From: Cerioporus squamosus
Lineage: Eukaryota > Basidiomycota > Agaricomycetes > Polyporales > Polyporaceae
DNA: 64,000 nucleotides
Assembly (NCBI GenBank): GCA_022592435.1
Contig: JABYQS010000077.1
Location: forward strand, 62,001 to 126,000
Direction: 5' to 3'
The notes beneath the pieces are model-generated. The model was not told the DNA's origin, did not search any database, and was given only the letters and a program-made list of their open reading frames with translations. Shown here in pieces: positions 35,901-49,883 of this stretch (position 1 is the first letter of the stretch; each line of letters begins with the position of its first letter). The position numbers were made by a program, and so were the translations under genes.

Positions 35901-38900
35901 CCACCCAACGTAGAGCGAACCATCCTTCAGACGGCCGTCGAAGTGCTTGATGTAGCCCATCATCCACGCCATCTCAATGCAACCCTCAATGGTGAACTCG
36001 CCGCGAGCCTCCATCTCCCAACGGGTACGCGAGCTGCCCCAAGGTCCGACCTCGGCGAAACCGGTGACAACGACAACCTTCTCGAGGTCGAGCATGCCGC
36101 GCAGCTTGCTTAAGTTCTCGAGCGACTCCGCGGGCTCCAACGTAGGGAAGTTGAACTGGAAGTTCGCCCTGGGCGTGACGTTGACGGTCTGCAAGACGCG
36201 CTCGGCCTCGACGCCGTTGATGATCTTGAAGTCCGCGGCATTGTCGCGAGCGATCGAGCGACGAAGCTCGCTCTTCTTAGCGAGGTCGGTCCTAATGCGA
36301 GTAGTGATGTCCGCGAGATCGGGGAGACGGTCCATGCCACCGTTGAGGTCGGCCCAGATGGGCTCGACTTGCGTGATGCTGAAGAGAAGGGGATGCATGA
36401 GGCCGAGGATGTTGAAGGCCATTTCCTTCGCGGAGAAGGTCCGGACGCCATGGCCTTCAAGCTCGTGGGCGACAGTGTTGGTAGCCTCCATGAGACCTGT
36501 TCCACGCGTCCAGCTGTATACGGTAGTGAGCAAGCCATCCAATATGTTCGAAAGCCCCATGACTTACCCTATGACGGCGCCGGCGAGACAGAGGTACTCG
36601 CCCCAGCTCTCGCTGTTCCAGCGGTTGAAGAGCGTCTCGAGCGAGATCTTGGACTCGGAGTAGAGGCCGTCGTTACCGAAGAGACCGTGGTTCGGCGAGA
36701 GCGGGAGGATGACCTGGGTGGGGCGAGTGACGAAGTGGCGGCTGGCCTTCTTGTTCTTGACGACACCGAGGAGACGAAGGAGGTTGACCAGCATGATGCG
36801 ATGCGCGAGCTCGGACTTGTCGTCCAGACCGTCGATCTCACGACCATTCTCAGGTACAGCAGCGAAGGGGAGGATATAGTCGAGATCAAGGCTGAGAGTG
36901 GAGTAGATGTAGTCGACGAGGGCTTCGACGTCTTGCTTCGAGCCTTGGTTGAAGGGAACGACGGTGAGTGCGGAGCCCTTGCTGCCGAACCGCTGGAAGA
37001 TGCCCTGGTAGTACTCGACAGTTGCACGGCTGTAGCGAGAGGTGGTGATGACGACGTGAGCACCGCCGGAAAGGAGACCCTTCAAGATCTCGACACCAAT
37101 CGAACCCTTGCCGACACCGGTGAGAAGCGCGTTCTTGTCCTTGAACGTCGTGCCGGAAGTCGCGATCTCGTGGAGGATATCGAGGTAAACGCCGGTGAGG
37201 TTGCTGCTGTACTCCCAGTTCGTGCCAACCTTGCGCTTGAGGTGGAGGAGGGGAACCTTGTCAGCGGTGACCGAGGCGACGTTCGAGATCTGGGGACGAA
37301 GGAACTGAGAAGACGAGCGACGGGAGCGCGGTGCACCGTGACGAGTGCGCGACTCGGGACGCTTGTGGAGCGACCGAACGACGCCCTCGTACAAGGCCTT
37401 GATCCGGTTCTTCTGCTCCTCGCTGATCTCGGGCTGGGTCTTGACGACGTTCCAGAGCTTGAGAACGTCCTCCTGGATCTTCTGGACGTTGGTCGGGACG
37501 ACGATGGTATCGCCACTAGCCATCTCCTCGACGTAGGCCTCGAGCTTGCGGACGTTCTCACGGACGACCTCCTTGTACACAATATCACCCTTCTCAGTGA
37601 CCTCGGTATGGGGAGCGGTGGGGAACGTGACTGAAAGAACGATTAGTGACGAACCATGCAAATAGAGCGTTGATCACAACGTACCATCTTTGTACAGAGG
37701 AGGCTGGCCAACGACTTCACGACAGTTGTCGATGAGCTGTTGCCCGAACTGCTTCGCGAGCTTGTATGTCTCGCCACGCTCGGGATCGCACTGGTCGATG
37801 TAGTACTGCATGTACGTCACGAGCTCGGGGTCGGCGCGGTTCATGATGGCGATGCAGCGCGCGGTGATCTCGCGATCAACGGTAGTGAGGCGGCCGAAGA
37901 TGATGTCGTAGAACATGAGGAGAGCATCTTGACGGACCCAGTTCCAGGACGAGTCGAAGTGGCGTGCCTTGAGCGCATCGAAGACAGGCTGGATACCGTC
38001 GATGTAGGTGTCGCCATGCTCGCGGTTGATGGCGTCGAGACGAGCCTGAAGCTGCTCGGCGCTGGCCTTCGCAGCGTCATACTTGATCTCACCGGCACGA
38101 GAGTCGCGGCCGAGGTAGCGCATCCAGAGCTCGACTTGCTGAGCGGCGAAGCGGTCCTGGTCAGCTTGGAACTTGAGGAACTCCTCGCTGTTGATGACCG
38201 CGCCTCCACCTCCACCTGCACCACCTGCAGCGGCGCCGGACGAGAGCGAGATGCCAGAGCGTTGCGCGTAGATTGAGACGACGCCGTCGAGGAAGCTCTT
38301 GGCCTCCGCCTCCGATCCGAGACGCTTGGGAGGTTCCATCGTCGTGGCAAGCAGGAGAACGCCGTCAGCGCGAGCGGGACCGAGGCCCCAGCTCTTCGAG
38401 AGGTACGACTTGATCGCGGAGACGTTGAAACCACCGGGCATCTTGCCACCAACGAGACGGGAGATGAGGCCGGACGTATACTTGCCGAGGGAGCCAGAGA
38501 AGCCGGCGCCGAGGGAAGAGCCGAGCTCCTCGAGAGGAAGCTCCTCACCCTTCTCCGGCGCGGAGGAGAACTCGAGCTGGAGGTCGCCAAGGATCTCGTT
38601 CTGCATCGTCGACTTGCCGCCAACGAGGTCCTTGATGCTCTTGGAGAGCGGCACTTCGTCGACCTTCTTCTTCAGCTTCTGCGCGATGATAGCGACGAGG
38701 ACGTCGGTGGCCTTGAGCGGAACATCGTCGATGCTGGCAGCGGAGGCGGGAGGGGCGGCAGCAGGGGCAGCGGCAACAGGAGCAGACGCAGTTGCAGCGG
38801 GAGCAGGGGAAGACGTCTCAGTGGCAGCCTCGGCGGCGGGAGCCTCAACCTCATCCTCGAACTGGTAGTACACCTCCTTGGTGTGCTTCGCGTGACAGAA

Positions 38901-41900
38901 GATCGCCCGACGGTGAGTGACGGAGTCGTCCTGAACCTCGTACTTCGCCTTCAACGTACGGGTGGCCATGCCCGTGAGCGTAGGCGAAGGACCAATCTCG
39001 ATAAACCGCTCGAACTTGTAGTGGGTGAAGAGGATGTCCTGGGTCTCGATCCAGCGGACAGGCGACGCGAACTGGTAGGCAAGCAGCTCAACGAGGATGA
39101 CATAGGCGAGCTTCTGCCGCTGCTCGGCGGAGCCCCAGTTCTCCTGGTCCCACTTGCGAAGAACCTTGTCAAGACGAGGGGAGAGGGTCTGGTCGTAGAT
39201 GAGCTGAGCGTAGTCCTTGGTGACCTCGAACGGCTTCACGACCAAGTTCGGCACGTACTTCCCGACGAGGGTGTCGGGGTTGAGATGTGCGGGGTTGATC
39301 TTCTTCGACAGATCTAGGTAGTAGTTAGTAGTCTGCGTTTCCCAACTGTAGGATAATACTCACATGCACGGAAGGGCATGACACCGGCCCAGAGGTAGCG
39401 AGAGTGGAAGGGCACGTCGATACCAGGGAGCGGGATCGTTGCGAAGCCACGCTCCAGGGTGATGTAGCCCTCCTTGTCGTAGATCTCCTTCGCCTTCGCG
39501 TAGCAGGAGTTCACGATCTCCCCGAGCATTTCCTTCACCTGGTCGACGGTGAACTTCTCGGTCAGCTGACGGGAGGTTCGTCAGTTCACCCATTATGAAA
39601 CAACATATGGTAACTTACCTTGGCGATGTCGATCTTCTCGAGCTTGAGGTAGTTCAGGACATTGGTCAGCGTCTGCAGAGCGACGAGCTCTCCGGCGCAG
39701 ACGTATTGTTGGCCCTAATACTTCGGGATCAGCATGTCGTTCTATTGGAAGAGCAGATCAGACATACCTCGACATTGAAGTTCACGATCTCAAGCAAGGT
39801 GCCAGTGCGAGTCGCGATGCTGTCCACGACCTCACGGAGTGCGGCGTCGTTGAACGTCTTCGAGATGCGGCTCGGGTTGACGGCGCACATCGCGTAGTTC
39901 GAGCGGTTCTGCGCGTCGCGCTCGACGGCACGCTGCATGGTGATACCACGGTAGAATACGACGTCGACGAGGGACGAGATGGGGAGCACGTCGGCGATGG
40001 AGGCAAGGGCGGAGTACTCGCCGAGCGAGTGACCAGCGAAAGCCGACTCCTTCTGGACGAGACCCTTCGAGCGCATGTCCTCGAACGCGGCGCGCTCGGT
40101 GACGACGAGGGCGATCTGGGCGAACTGCGTGGCGAAGAGGAGACCATTCGGGTGGCTGAATGTGTAGCGCTGGGTGCGGTTGTTGATATCGCCGAAGAGC
40201 GGGAGGGTCTTGACGTTGCCGTCCTTGTCCATCGTGTCGTAGGTCATGTCCATGTAACGCTGGCGGATCGCCTGACCCTTGATACCACCGAAGTGGATGG
40301 TCTTCTCCTTCGGGTTGTCCTTGACGATCTCGACGATCGAGAAGCCGTAGACAGCGGTGAGATGCTCGTCGGCGGACTCCCAGACGGAGCGAGCGGCGGG
40401 CGAGTTGTTGTACAGGTCCATACCCATGCCGGGCTCCTGCGAACCTTGACCGGTGAAGACGTAGACCGTGGTGGGCTGCGCGACCTCGGCAGTGCCAGCG
40501 AGCACCTTCTCACCGCGGCTGTTGGTGGTCTCGACGTTGACGACAAGATTGCCGCTCCGCATACCGACGTGCTTGATCTTGACCTGCAGGTCGTCGCCGG
40601 GCAGGACCATGCCGACGAAGCTGACGTCGTAGCTGGGAAGACAGTGAGTTCACGCCAATATTAGACAAACGTAGTACTTACGCGACGACGCGGTCAGGGC
40701 GGCCTTGAGCAACGGCGTTCTCGACGTACTTACGAGTGGCCGCGCTCGACCACATGCCGTGGGTGATCGTACCGGGGAGAGACGCGTAGTCCGAGAAGTA
40801 AGGGTTGACGTGGATCGGGTTGAAGTCGCCAGAGATCTTCGAGTAAGGCTCGTTGGTGGCCGGGGAGTTGAACGCGGTCGACGCGCCGTTGCTGATCGTG
40901 TAGCCCTCGTTCGAGAGCGGCGAGACGAGACCCTGGGGCTTGCCGTGGCGTTGGAGGTAGGCGACGACAGGGTTGCCGCGGGAGTCGTCGAGGAGACAGT
41001 CCACGGAGCCAACCTTGACGAGGCGCTTCATCTGGTCACGGACGTAGACGTCGCCAGAGACGTTCACGGCCTTGTAGCACGTCTTGTTGCGGTAGGTGAC
41101 TTCAGAGCGCACACGGAAGACGAGGGTGGTACCAGCCTGGAGGGGCTTGGTCTCGTCGTCCCACTCGAACCACTCCTTCGACTGGAGGACGCCGACAGTG
41201 GACTCGGTCGGGAGTTCAACGACGTAGTCAGGCTCCTCGAAGATCTCGAACGTGTTCTCGTAGTCGTCGAAGCGGCCGCGGTAGAGGAACGAGGACACCA
41301 CTTCGATGACGCGCTCCGAACCGCGCGTAACAAAGCCCTTGACCTTGACGGTCTTGCCAGCGTCGCTGTTCGTGACCGCAGTGATGCGCGCCTCAGCCTT
41401 GCAGACGTCACCAGCCTTGAGCGGCGTGGCGCCTTCGAGTAGACGGAAGCCATTGGACAAGTGAACGAGCTTGAGGAGGTCGCCGTTGACAGCCGCAGGG
41501 AAGATTGCCTTCATGATCGCCTACAAACGCTGTTAGCTTCCATAAGTACAACATCAGCTCAGCTCGACATACCTGCCAGCCGGTGACAATAGCGAAGTCC
41601 ATAGGCGCGAGCGGCGTGTCGTTACGAGCAGACTTGAACGCCTCACCCTGGTTGCCGACGACCGCGCAGAACGTCTCCACATCGTCCTCGTCAATTGTGA
41701 CCTCGGGACCGGTGAACGTGTCGCGAAGGCCAATCTCGGGCAGGCTCTCGTTGTCGCCGAACCACAGCTTCCAGTAGAACTGCTTGATGCGCACGTTGCG
41801 GTCGTCAGCGACCTCATGGATAGGCGCGAAGCCCATCTCGGGCTTGTACCGGAAGTGGAAGTGGAGAGGGACGGCGACGCCGCGACGCTCCTCAAAGAGC

Positions 41901-44900
41901 GTGACATCGATCGTCGAGGTTGAAGCGTTGAACGTCGTCTCGACAACCTTGAACGAAGGGTTGTGGTGGCCGTGCGAGCGGGCGGCGCCATAGAGCGAAA
42001 TCTTGGTCGGGCGAGACCCGTCGCTCTCAACGACGACCTTCTGACCACGGCGAGGGGCGAAGAGACGACGGAGAGGGTTGTCAATGTACGCGGTGCCTTG
42101 GACGATGGTCGGAGTAGTGAGGAGCGCGCGAGTCCAGCCGAGCTCAGGACCAGCGAGAGTCTCGAGCCAGGCGGAGGTCTCTGGAAGCGAGTCGCCGAGG
42201 ACGTAGGTCGCAGTGTTGCCGGACACGGCGGGCGCGACAGCGGGACGAACGGCGCGAGGGCTCGGGCTGAGGTACTCAATCGTGGGGATCTTGGACTTGT
42301 CGCCGCCATACAGACGGTCGACGAGCTTGTCGACGAGTAGCGAGGTGATGTTGCCGAGGAGCTCCTTGATGGGCTCGTCCTTGACCTTCGAGTGCTTGAC
42401 CGCGACAGGACCCTGGAGAATGCAGACGCGCTGCGGGTCTTGGTCGAAAACCGCGTCGATATCCTCTGCAGCCCAGAGAGAGTCCTAGAGTACGGTAGGT
42501 TAGTCCGATGTCCGAGAGATCATCAGTTAATGTCATGCACCTTTTTGAACCAGACCTCAAATGTGGCGTCGAGCACGGGGATGAACGGCACAGGCTTCTG
42601 ACCGGGGCGCTGCGAAATCGCCAGGAAGTACGCCTTGTCCTCAGCGGCAAGGAGCTGCTCGGTCGCGGCCGGGTACGTCTTGAAGAACTGCTCGATGAAC
42701 TCGGCAGGCTTGTCGAGCGAAGAGAAGGACTGCAAGAGAGATGCCTTCTGTCCACCGTTGAGGCCCGCGAAGCGCTCCTCGATGCGACGGAGCCAGTCAC
42801 CAGTGAGGTTCCGGAGGGAGGTGTCGATCCACCTCTCCTGGTGAGACACGTACATCAGACGGACCATGCGGAGGACGACCTCCTCGTAGGTCATGTCTGC
42901 GATGTCCTCTACGACCGAGCCGTCCTTCTTCCAGCCGAACCAGGGCTTAGCGAAGTCCTTGTTGAGCTTCGCGATGACCTCGGCGCGACGCTCCGTGAGC
43001 CATGCGGCGCGCTTGTCCTTCGGCAGCTTGAAGACGGTGTCGTCGAACTCCTTCCAGAGCTTGACGGCGCGCGTCGCGATCTTGTGGATGGGCTCGCCGA
43101 GCTCCGAGCGCACTGTGAGGATGCCGCCGGTCTCCTTCGCGTACGTGCCCTCCCACTGCGCGTCATCGACACCGGGAGCCGCGACGATGAGGTCCTTCAC
43201 GGACGAGCTCGTGTGTGCTTCCTTCGCGACCATGACACGGCTGGCGAAGAGGAAGCCGTCGAACGGCATGGGCTGGAGACCGTACTGCTCCACGGACCAA
43301 TCACCAGTGAGGTACGGCCAGAGATCGTCGGCACCGCCAAAGCCAGAGCCGCCGACGAGGATGAGGTTCGAGTGCTGGCGAATCGAGCCGTATGTCAAGA
43401 GGATCGGCTGATGGAAGTCCTCGCACGAGTGGTGGCCACCGGCACGGCCGCCCGTCCACTGCATGATGATCGGGAAGTCTGGGTTCGCTGCAGCGATGTT
43501 GACAACTTGGCGAATGCCGTCAACGGAGCCGGGCTTGAACGAGACGTGCTTGATGCCGGCGGTGCGGAGCGCACCGATGATCTCAGCAGCCTTCTCAGTG
43601 CTGGGAATACCGGCGGCGACACAGAAGCCCTCGATGGGAAGGCCCTCGCGGCGCATCTCCTGCCAGAGCGGGAACTGGAAGCCGAACTGACGGGGGTTGA
43701 TGTAGAGCGCGTTGAGGGTGATACCGACACCGGCGGGGATCTTGCTCTGGATCTCAGCCACCTTCGAGCGAAGCGCAGCAGCGTTGTAGTGGCCGCCGCC
43801 AGCGAGCTCGATGTGATAGCCAGCATCGAGAACGGCGCTGACGAAGCCTGCCTTCACGGTCGTGGGCGTCATACCAGCGACCATAATGGGCGGCTTGCCC
43901 AGCAGGCGAGAGAAGGGGGTATCGAGGTGAATCGTGCCGTCGCTGTTTGTGAGAGTCAGTGAAAATGCGAATGAGGATAACAAAGAGAGCGTACCTGGTC
44001 TTGACGAGGCGCGGAGAAAACCTCTTGGCCCACCACTGCTCCGTCTTGACGTTCTGCGCATCGAACAGCTCCGCAGGACCCTTCGTCTTGTCGCCAGCAA
44101 CCACTACACGCACGCCGCGACCCTCAAGGTTACGCGAGGTCAGAGGACCAATGCCGCTCAAACCACCTGGACCGAAGTCGATAGCGTGGGTGGCGGTCTC
44201 GGGGAAGTTTGTCGCCTGAGACCAGTGGATGGGAAGGGTGAAGATTTGCTCGCACAATGCACGCGTCAAGGATGTAGAGATGGAGCGAAGGTCGGAGCCT
44301 AGAAGGAGCGATGTCAGCATGCGACTCAAAAACAACCCATAGCATGTACATACCGTTCTCGGTGTGGTATACGGGAATGCCGAGATCCTCCGGCTTCCAT
44401 AGCTCCTGGTTCTCCAGATCGTCGAGGACCTCATCGGTGACGTTCTCGAGGTACTTGCTGTGGTACGGAACGCCGATGACGAGGAAACGCACCGAGAACA
44501 CGGGCTTGCGCTGGGAGAAGGGGATCTTGCTCTGGTCGAGACCGCTTGGAGCGCGAATCTTGCGGAGGTGGGTAACGAGACCGTAGAGCGCACGTGAGGG
44601 ACCAGTGACGACGAATGCCTTCGGGCCGTTGTACAACGAGATGCCGATCTTCGAGTTGTCGGGGAGGTGCTTGTTGGTCTTCGCGATGTGTCCCTCGAGG
44701 TCCTTGAGCGACAGGCCGGTAACCGAAAGCATGGGGCTGGGACTGCCCTCGCCACCATCGACGGAGTCTTGTACGATGCTCGGCTCGAGGGCCAGGACGG
44801 GGAACGCCTGCTGGCCACGGAGACTGGAGTAGAACGACCACTTGAGCGACTTGTGGGCGTTCTCGAAGAACGTCTCATAGGTGGTGGACGCGGCGATGCA

Positions 44901-46037
44901 CAGCGCCGACACGAGACCTTGTGAGTGGCCAGTAGCGCCCTGAAGGCGCGAGCGGAGGTCGCCAGGGGTAAGTTGAGAGACGCGACATACAACCAAGTAC
45001 TGCGTCAACTGCGTAAGGGCGATAAGGGGGAACGAGATGGGGATGGAAGCGAGGTAGGCTACTGGGGGACGCGGAAATGCGCCTGAGAGCCATGAGATAA
45101 CGTCGAGGCCGTGCGTGTAGAACGACTCTTCTTCGGCTTCCTCAACGAGGGGGACGAGGACGTCGCGGGAGACGGTGGTGAGGAATGACGCGACGTAAGG
45201 CTTGTAGATGTCGTAGAGCGTCTGGAGCTCGTCGAAGTAGACCTCATTGGTGCCCTGGCCGCCGAAGAGCGCGTAGATCGACGCGTCTCCACGCGAAGCC
45301 GCCGAGAGCAGAGCACTGGCAGGTGCGCGCGGGATGTCGGACACGTTCTTCGCCTCGAGCACAGCGAGGGCTTGGTAGTAGGACGCGAGGACCGTCTTGC
45401 GGACCTCCGTGTCGAACGCGGCGACGATTACGTGAATGTCTTGACTAGTGAGGTAGGACGCGGTAAAGTACTTGAGTGACTTGAGGAGGATGGAGGTGCG
45501 CGCGGCCTCGGACTGCGCGTCCTCGTCTAGTTTTCCAGCCACGAAGCTCAAGAAACGAGCGAAGAGCTCAACGCTCGCTTCAGTCGCGTTCTCGAGCTCC
45601 GCGGTAGCATCTATGGCGTCGTCGGTCTTCTGAACGTGGCTGAACTCGTCTCTGAGAACTTCTCCGGCAGTCCATTCGTCTGCCTGCGTGGAAACCGGAA
45701 TGTGGATCTGAGAAAACGCGTTAGCACCACGGAAGCGACTACCAAGCCATTTCCGAGCAGCACAGAGGTGCGTGTTCGGAACTGCGTCACGGAGGTGTGT
45801 CTTCGGAACGCGTAATGCCCTCTGGCTACCGCGTACGCCGTTGAACTCGACGTGCCCCACGCGTCCCTACACGTGTCACGATGACCAGCCCATCTGTACC
45901 ACCCCTGCGTACCCTCCCGTGCTCTTCCGACCATGCGCCCAGATCGAGATAGAAAGTACGGTACTCACTCTAATTGGCCCGGACTGGATAAGGATGGGGC
46001 GGGTAGTGATAGCACCAGGCGTCGAGGAGGAGGACAT
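32995..46037 (-). CDS. fused type I fatty acid synthase (beta and alpha chains in one polypeptide)
   Basis: Cytosolic megaenzyme that makes palmitoyl/stearoyl-CoA from acetyl- and malonyl-CoA with NADPH. Twenty-one exons sum to 11,925 bases, a 3,974-residue chain, and every phase closes. Domain order: acetyltransferase (GHSQG, Ser ~338), enoyl reductase, dehydratase, malonyl/palmitoyl transferase (GHSLG, Ser ~1882), Ala/Pro linker, a single ACP (VGGKST, pantetheine Ser ~2302), ketoreductase (TGVGKGSIG ~2781), ketosynthase (GACATA, Cys ~3398) and phosphopantetheine transferase ([10 protein letters not shown] near the end). The start is the ATG at 46037 in a 69-base first exon, since the frame at 45860 begins with GTG after a stop. 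The last exon (33033-32995, ending AFAQAASA) follows a perfect GTAAGT donor at 33090. Short introns (about 48-102 bases). Yeast and ascomycetes split this chain into FAS1 and FAS2. Confidence 0.97.
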
Positions 46038-47335
46038 TGTCGTTTTCGTCGTCGGCGGGGAGAGAGTCGACGCGGAGGTGTGCAACCCAAACGGAGGGGT
46101 AGTGCGGAAAGGTGCGTCGGGAAGCGCGACTTGTTTTTTATACGAGGCTCCCCAAACGCCCCCACACATGCACCCCAACGGATCCCGGGCGCCAGCGAAT
46201 GGAAGGCCACTACTCAAAAGTCCCAGATTGGCAGGTGCCCCTCGTATGCGGGGGGTCCAGATCGGCGCGCCCGATTGCTGTGTTTCCGCTGTTCCGGGCT
46301 CCCCAGGACGAGCCTGAGTCTCCCGGTGAGTCCTCCCCTCGAGCTCTCCTTCGTCTCCGCCTGGAATGCAGCCCAAGGCAGCCCTGATAATTCCTGAGAC
46401 TACAAGAATAGCTTGCGACGACGACGACATGGATATTTTCTCGTTATCCTCAACCGGCCATGCATGCGGCTGCTGCGTGCGCCGACGTGCCTTCGCTTCG
46501 CAGCCAGGTTGTCGCCTCATGTCCTGCTGCACGCAATACGAAGATCTTCTCTGCAATCGGGTGCGGCGACTCAATGTCATATCAGACCAACTCTCCCCGG
46601 TAGCCGTATCCCACCTACTCGATCCCCAAGGATCCAACGCCGACCTGAGCCCATACATCTGCCTCGGCATTTGGTTAGACATGGCCGGGTCGCCAAGATG
46701 GGGCAATCGTCTGAGACTCTGCACCGCATATGTATGTGTATTCGTACGAGAACCGTTGAGGGACTCAGAGCGAGGACGTAAAGATGAACACCTCGATGCC
46801 GCACCGTCCTACACGTCGTGTATCGATCCCTCGTGCAAACAGCACTGTCGACGCTTAACGCTTACGACCCGTCTTTCTTCAGCCAGTCGTACGTGAGCGT
46901 TCAAAAGCAGACACGGCATCCGCCTTCGATCCCGCGAAGGTCCAGCATTGGCGTTACAGGACTCTTCCCATCTGAGCCCTCACGTCGACATGGAGAGTAC
47001 CCAATGCCTGTCGCGCCAATGCTTGTGAATTGAGCGGTAGTATATCGTCGATTCTATGATATAGACATGAGGGCTACAGTAGAATGGTGGGAGTGATTAT
47101 ATCGAGCGTAAGGTATCGTCTAAACGCAGTGAGCTGGATGATGTAGAGGTATACATGCGATTGATGCGCCTCCGGGATACGGTGCCATGTTCTGAGGGTC
47201 GAGGCGGATTGCGGGGTCAACGTATAGAGCTCGAAAGTGTGCGAAGCTCGGATAGCTTGTAGCGAGTGTTCGCAATATTGCAAGAGGACCAGCATCAAGC
47301 CGACTCTGGCACCTTCACAGGGCCCCGTCCTGCAA
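46038..47335. promoter_or_regulatory. FAS upstream region
   Basis: 1.3 kb between the FAS start (minus strand) and the stop of the RUS-family gene. It should contain the FAS promoter and 5' UTR. Frames here (45876-46724 minus, 46366-46896 plus) show no domain, and no named motif was recognised. Confidence 0.5.
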
Positions 47336-49221
47336 TCATGGTGTCCATGTAACTCGGTGTCCAAGATCGGCAAAGCAGAGTTCGTCCGTTCTCCACTTCC
47401 GTTGTTCGAGCGCCTGCTTGAACGCAGGGAAGTCGTGACGTGCCCACTCATGAGTATTGATGAGGACCGAGCGGAAATTCGGCGAAGGGTCTTGCCAGCT
47501 CTTCAACAGCACACTGCGCACCATGGCCGCGTGCAGGATCGAGCGAAGCATGTCGTCGGTCGTCGCGTCTGGATGGAAGAAAACCGAAACTTGCGGTCCT
47601 GGTGGAGAGTCATGAGGGAACAGAAGGTACCGTTCGTGCTGTTAGATAGAGATCTGCGTGAGTACCCTCTTTCTCAAAAAATATACTCTGGGACCAGACT
47701 TACCTGGAACACTTGAGAGCACACCTCCCACCTGGATCGATCGACTTCGGACCCCGCGCTGAGAATGTCGCCCACACGAGGTGCAAGCGTCAGCCAGCGA
47801 TCACCCTTGCTCTTGTAGAACTCTCCGAATAGACCCGTCACGCCTTTCTTGTCCAGTTGCTCTACGGAGTCCACAGTGCCCTCCACAACGTACACCTGTG
47901 CGAGGTGGCTCACCCGCGGCAGCGTCAGCAACTCGAAGCTCGCATTGCGCATCATGTACGCCGTCATGACAAGATGGAGCGGGACCGCGGTGAAGAAGAT
48001 CGAGTAGAGGTAGGCAGGTGAATGCGAGAATGTGAGCAGACTGATGCCCGCGGCATAGCCCGCAAGCTGCGCAATCGAGGCTTGCGACTCATCCTTCGCA
48101 GCGACGTCCCCGTCATTCCCCTGCAGGGAGAAGTATCGCATGAACTTGATGTGCGTCGTGAACCATATCTGCAATACGCATACTCAGTACTCAGCCCCAG
48201 TCTTTTCCACCAAGCAAGCCCAGCATACCGCGTTCCCCACGAGCTTGAAGATGTTCCCACCGGCTACGCAGCGCACTCGTCAGCCCCAACCATCAACATA
48301 CAGAGCTGAATCAGCACTCACCAGCACACAGCAAGAAGTTGACCGGCGACGGCGCAATCAACACGGTCGCAATTTGCAACCCGCTACCCAAGCACCCGAG
48401 CACCTCCCCAGCGAGCGTGAACGTCTTCGGGTGACTGTCGAAGAACGGCGAGAAGCGCTTGATGAAGAACAGCTTCGCAATCTCGCCCGCGCCGTCCTTG
48501 ATGATCCACTGCACTGCGACCGCGCCAAACAAGCTGCCTTCCGCGGACACTCCCACCGAGGTAAGGAGCGCCTGGTTGCAGAGCACGGAGGTGATGGTCG
48601 CAAGCGTCGTCTCAAAGAACTGCAAGACGTGGAAGGGCATGTATCTTGCAGCGCAATGAAGGAAAGGGTCGAATTGTCGGTCATCAAGTGAAGGCGACAA
48701 GAGAGCAAGAGGACTCACGAGCGATGCACGGACTCGGGGTAGTTCGTCGGAAGGAACATCTGCCCCAGCCAGGAGGAGATGCGGCCGGTGACCGAGTTCG
48801 TCGGTGCAGCAATCTTCCCCTCGGACGCGGCCGCAGACGCAATGTCCCTCCACTCCTTCTCGATCCCCGACCCGCCCTCGGACGACCACGATATGTGACA
48901 CTCACGTCCTCCCACGCGCTCTACTGCGAACGGACGCGTGTCCGACGCGTCTTCGGTCGGCAAGGCATAGGAGGCAGCCGCGGTGCATTCGTTCCGTCGT
49001 GAGGTCTTGTTTGCAGTCGAGTGCGCGCGAGTGAAGATCGGCACGTGGAGAGGTCGGGGCCTGCAGCCGCTAGTGCGAAGTCTAGGAAGCAGCTGGGTAC
49101 ACAGCTGCCTCCGCATCCTTAGCCGAAGAATTCCAAAGTGCGCACAGGAGGACCTGCTACTAGCGCGACAGCTGGATGGTGGCGAAGCTGCATCGTTAGA
49201 GTCCGTTCGATGTATCGTCAT
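47336..49221 (-). CDS. RUS family (root UVB sensitive, DUF647) membrane protein
   Basis: Homolog of the RUS/C16orf58 family, membrane proteins of poorly defined function found from fungi to plants and animals. Five exons on the minus strand encode 542 residues: 49221-48719, 48644-48322, 48263-48229, 48168-47704 and 47638-47336; phases close. The DUF647 core begins at FLPTNYPESV (about 157-166) and continues through LQFFETTLATITSVLCNQAL and VQWIIKDGAGEIAKLFFI. GSGLQIATVLIAP and AGISLLTFSHSPAYLYSIFF are likely membrane helices. The C-terminal half (RYLLFPHDSPPG, INTHEWARHDFPAFKQAL) is the soluble end seen in the family. The first ~100 residues are Ser/Arg-rich and look like an organelle-targeting leader, but the start (49221) is the least certain point; an ATG at MRRQL downstream is an alternative. 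Confidence 0.85.
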
Positions 49222-49883
49222 TTGTGGCACACTCACATGAAAGTGTACTCGTTTCTGTCCACAGAAGAACCTCTTGAAGTTTAGGAGATAACTAGGCGTT
49301 CAATAGTGCATGCTGCCAGAATATACGTGACGACTGTGCAGAGCCTGGGCACTGGCAGGAGGAGGGAGTGAGACTTTCCATGTCCGAGCGCTCCGACTGG
49401 ACTCGCATGAGCGTCTAAGCAGTAAACCGAGTCTTCCAGCCTCTTTCGTCATGCATCATGTTGTTCCGTTCACGTACGATACCCTACCCCGGCCTGCAGG
49501 ATCCTGGTCTCACCGCCAACTGCTAGCCATAGATCGTAGCAGTAGCATGGATGTCGGTGAGTACTAGCATTGATGTGATCGCCGAATCGCAGGAATTCAA
49601 CAGGCACCCCCTCGAACAGGATCAACTTACATGTACTTACGTTGGTCCTCGACTACATGTTGGAAATCTCTCCGTGTGCTCTGTGCTTGAACGACTTGCA
49701 ACAGGACAGCACGAATGCAATTGATTCGAAGAATAGACTTCAATGCCCGACGCTTCTAGCATCAGATCTCCCATCCGTTCAGGCCGCATTGCGTCCACCG
49801 GCATCCTGTGAGGTATTCGCTCTTTCCTGTGCACCACTCACTCCTACAGAGCGCCCTCCTATGACGAACAAGCTCAAAAATGC
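49222..49883. promoter_or_regulatory. divergent promoter region, RUS-family / F-box gene
   Basis: About 660 bases between the two starts. Nothing specific recognised. Confidence 0.4.

Noticed and set aside
36369..37634. 421-residue open frame on the plus strand
   Set aside because: Lies antisense inside the FAS ketoreductase exon. Acidic, Leu/Val/Asp-rich translation typical of the reverse of a GC-rich coding exon; no domain.
40705..41442. 245-residue open frame on the plus strand
   Set aside because: Antisense shadow of the FAS dehydratase exon.
42508..43962. 484-residue open frame on the plus strand
   Set aside because: Antisense shadow of FAS exon 4 (enoyl reductase region), with the same composition artefact.
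45858..45860. start of FAS at this point
   Set aside because: The codon is GTG, and an in-frame stop lies just upstream. A short exon with ATG at 46037 and clean splice sites joins in phase.
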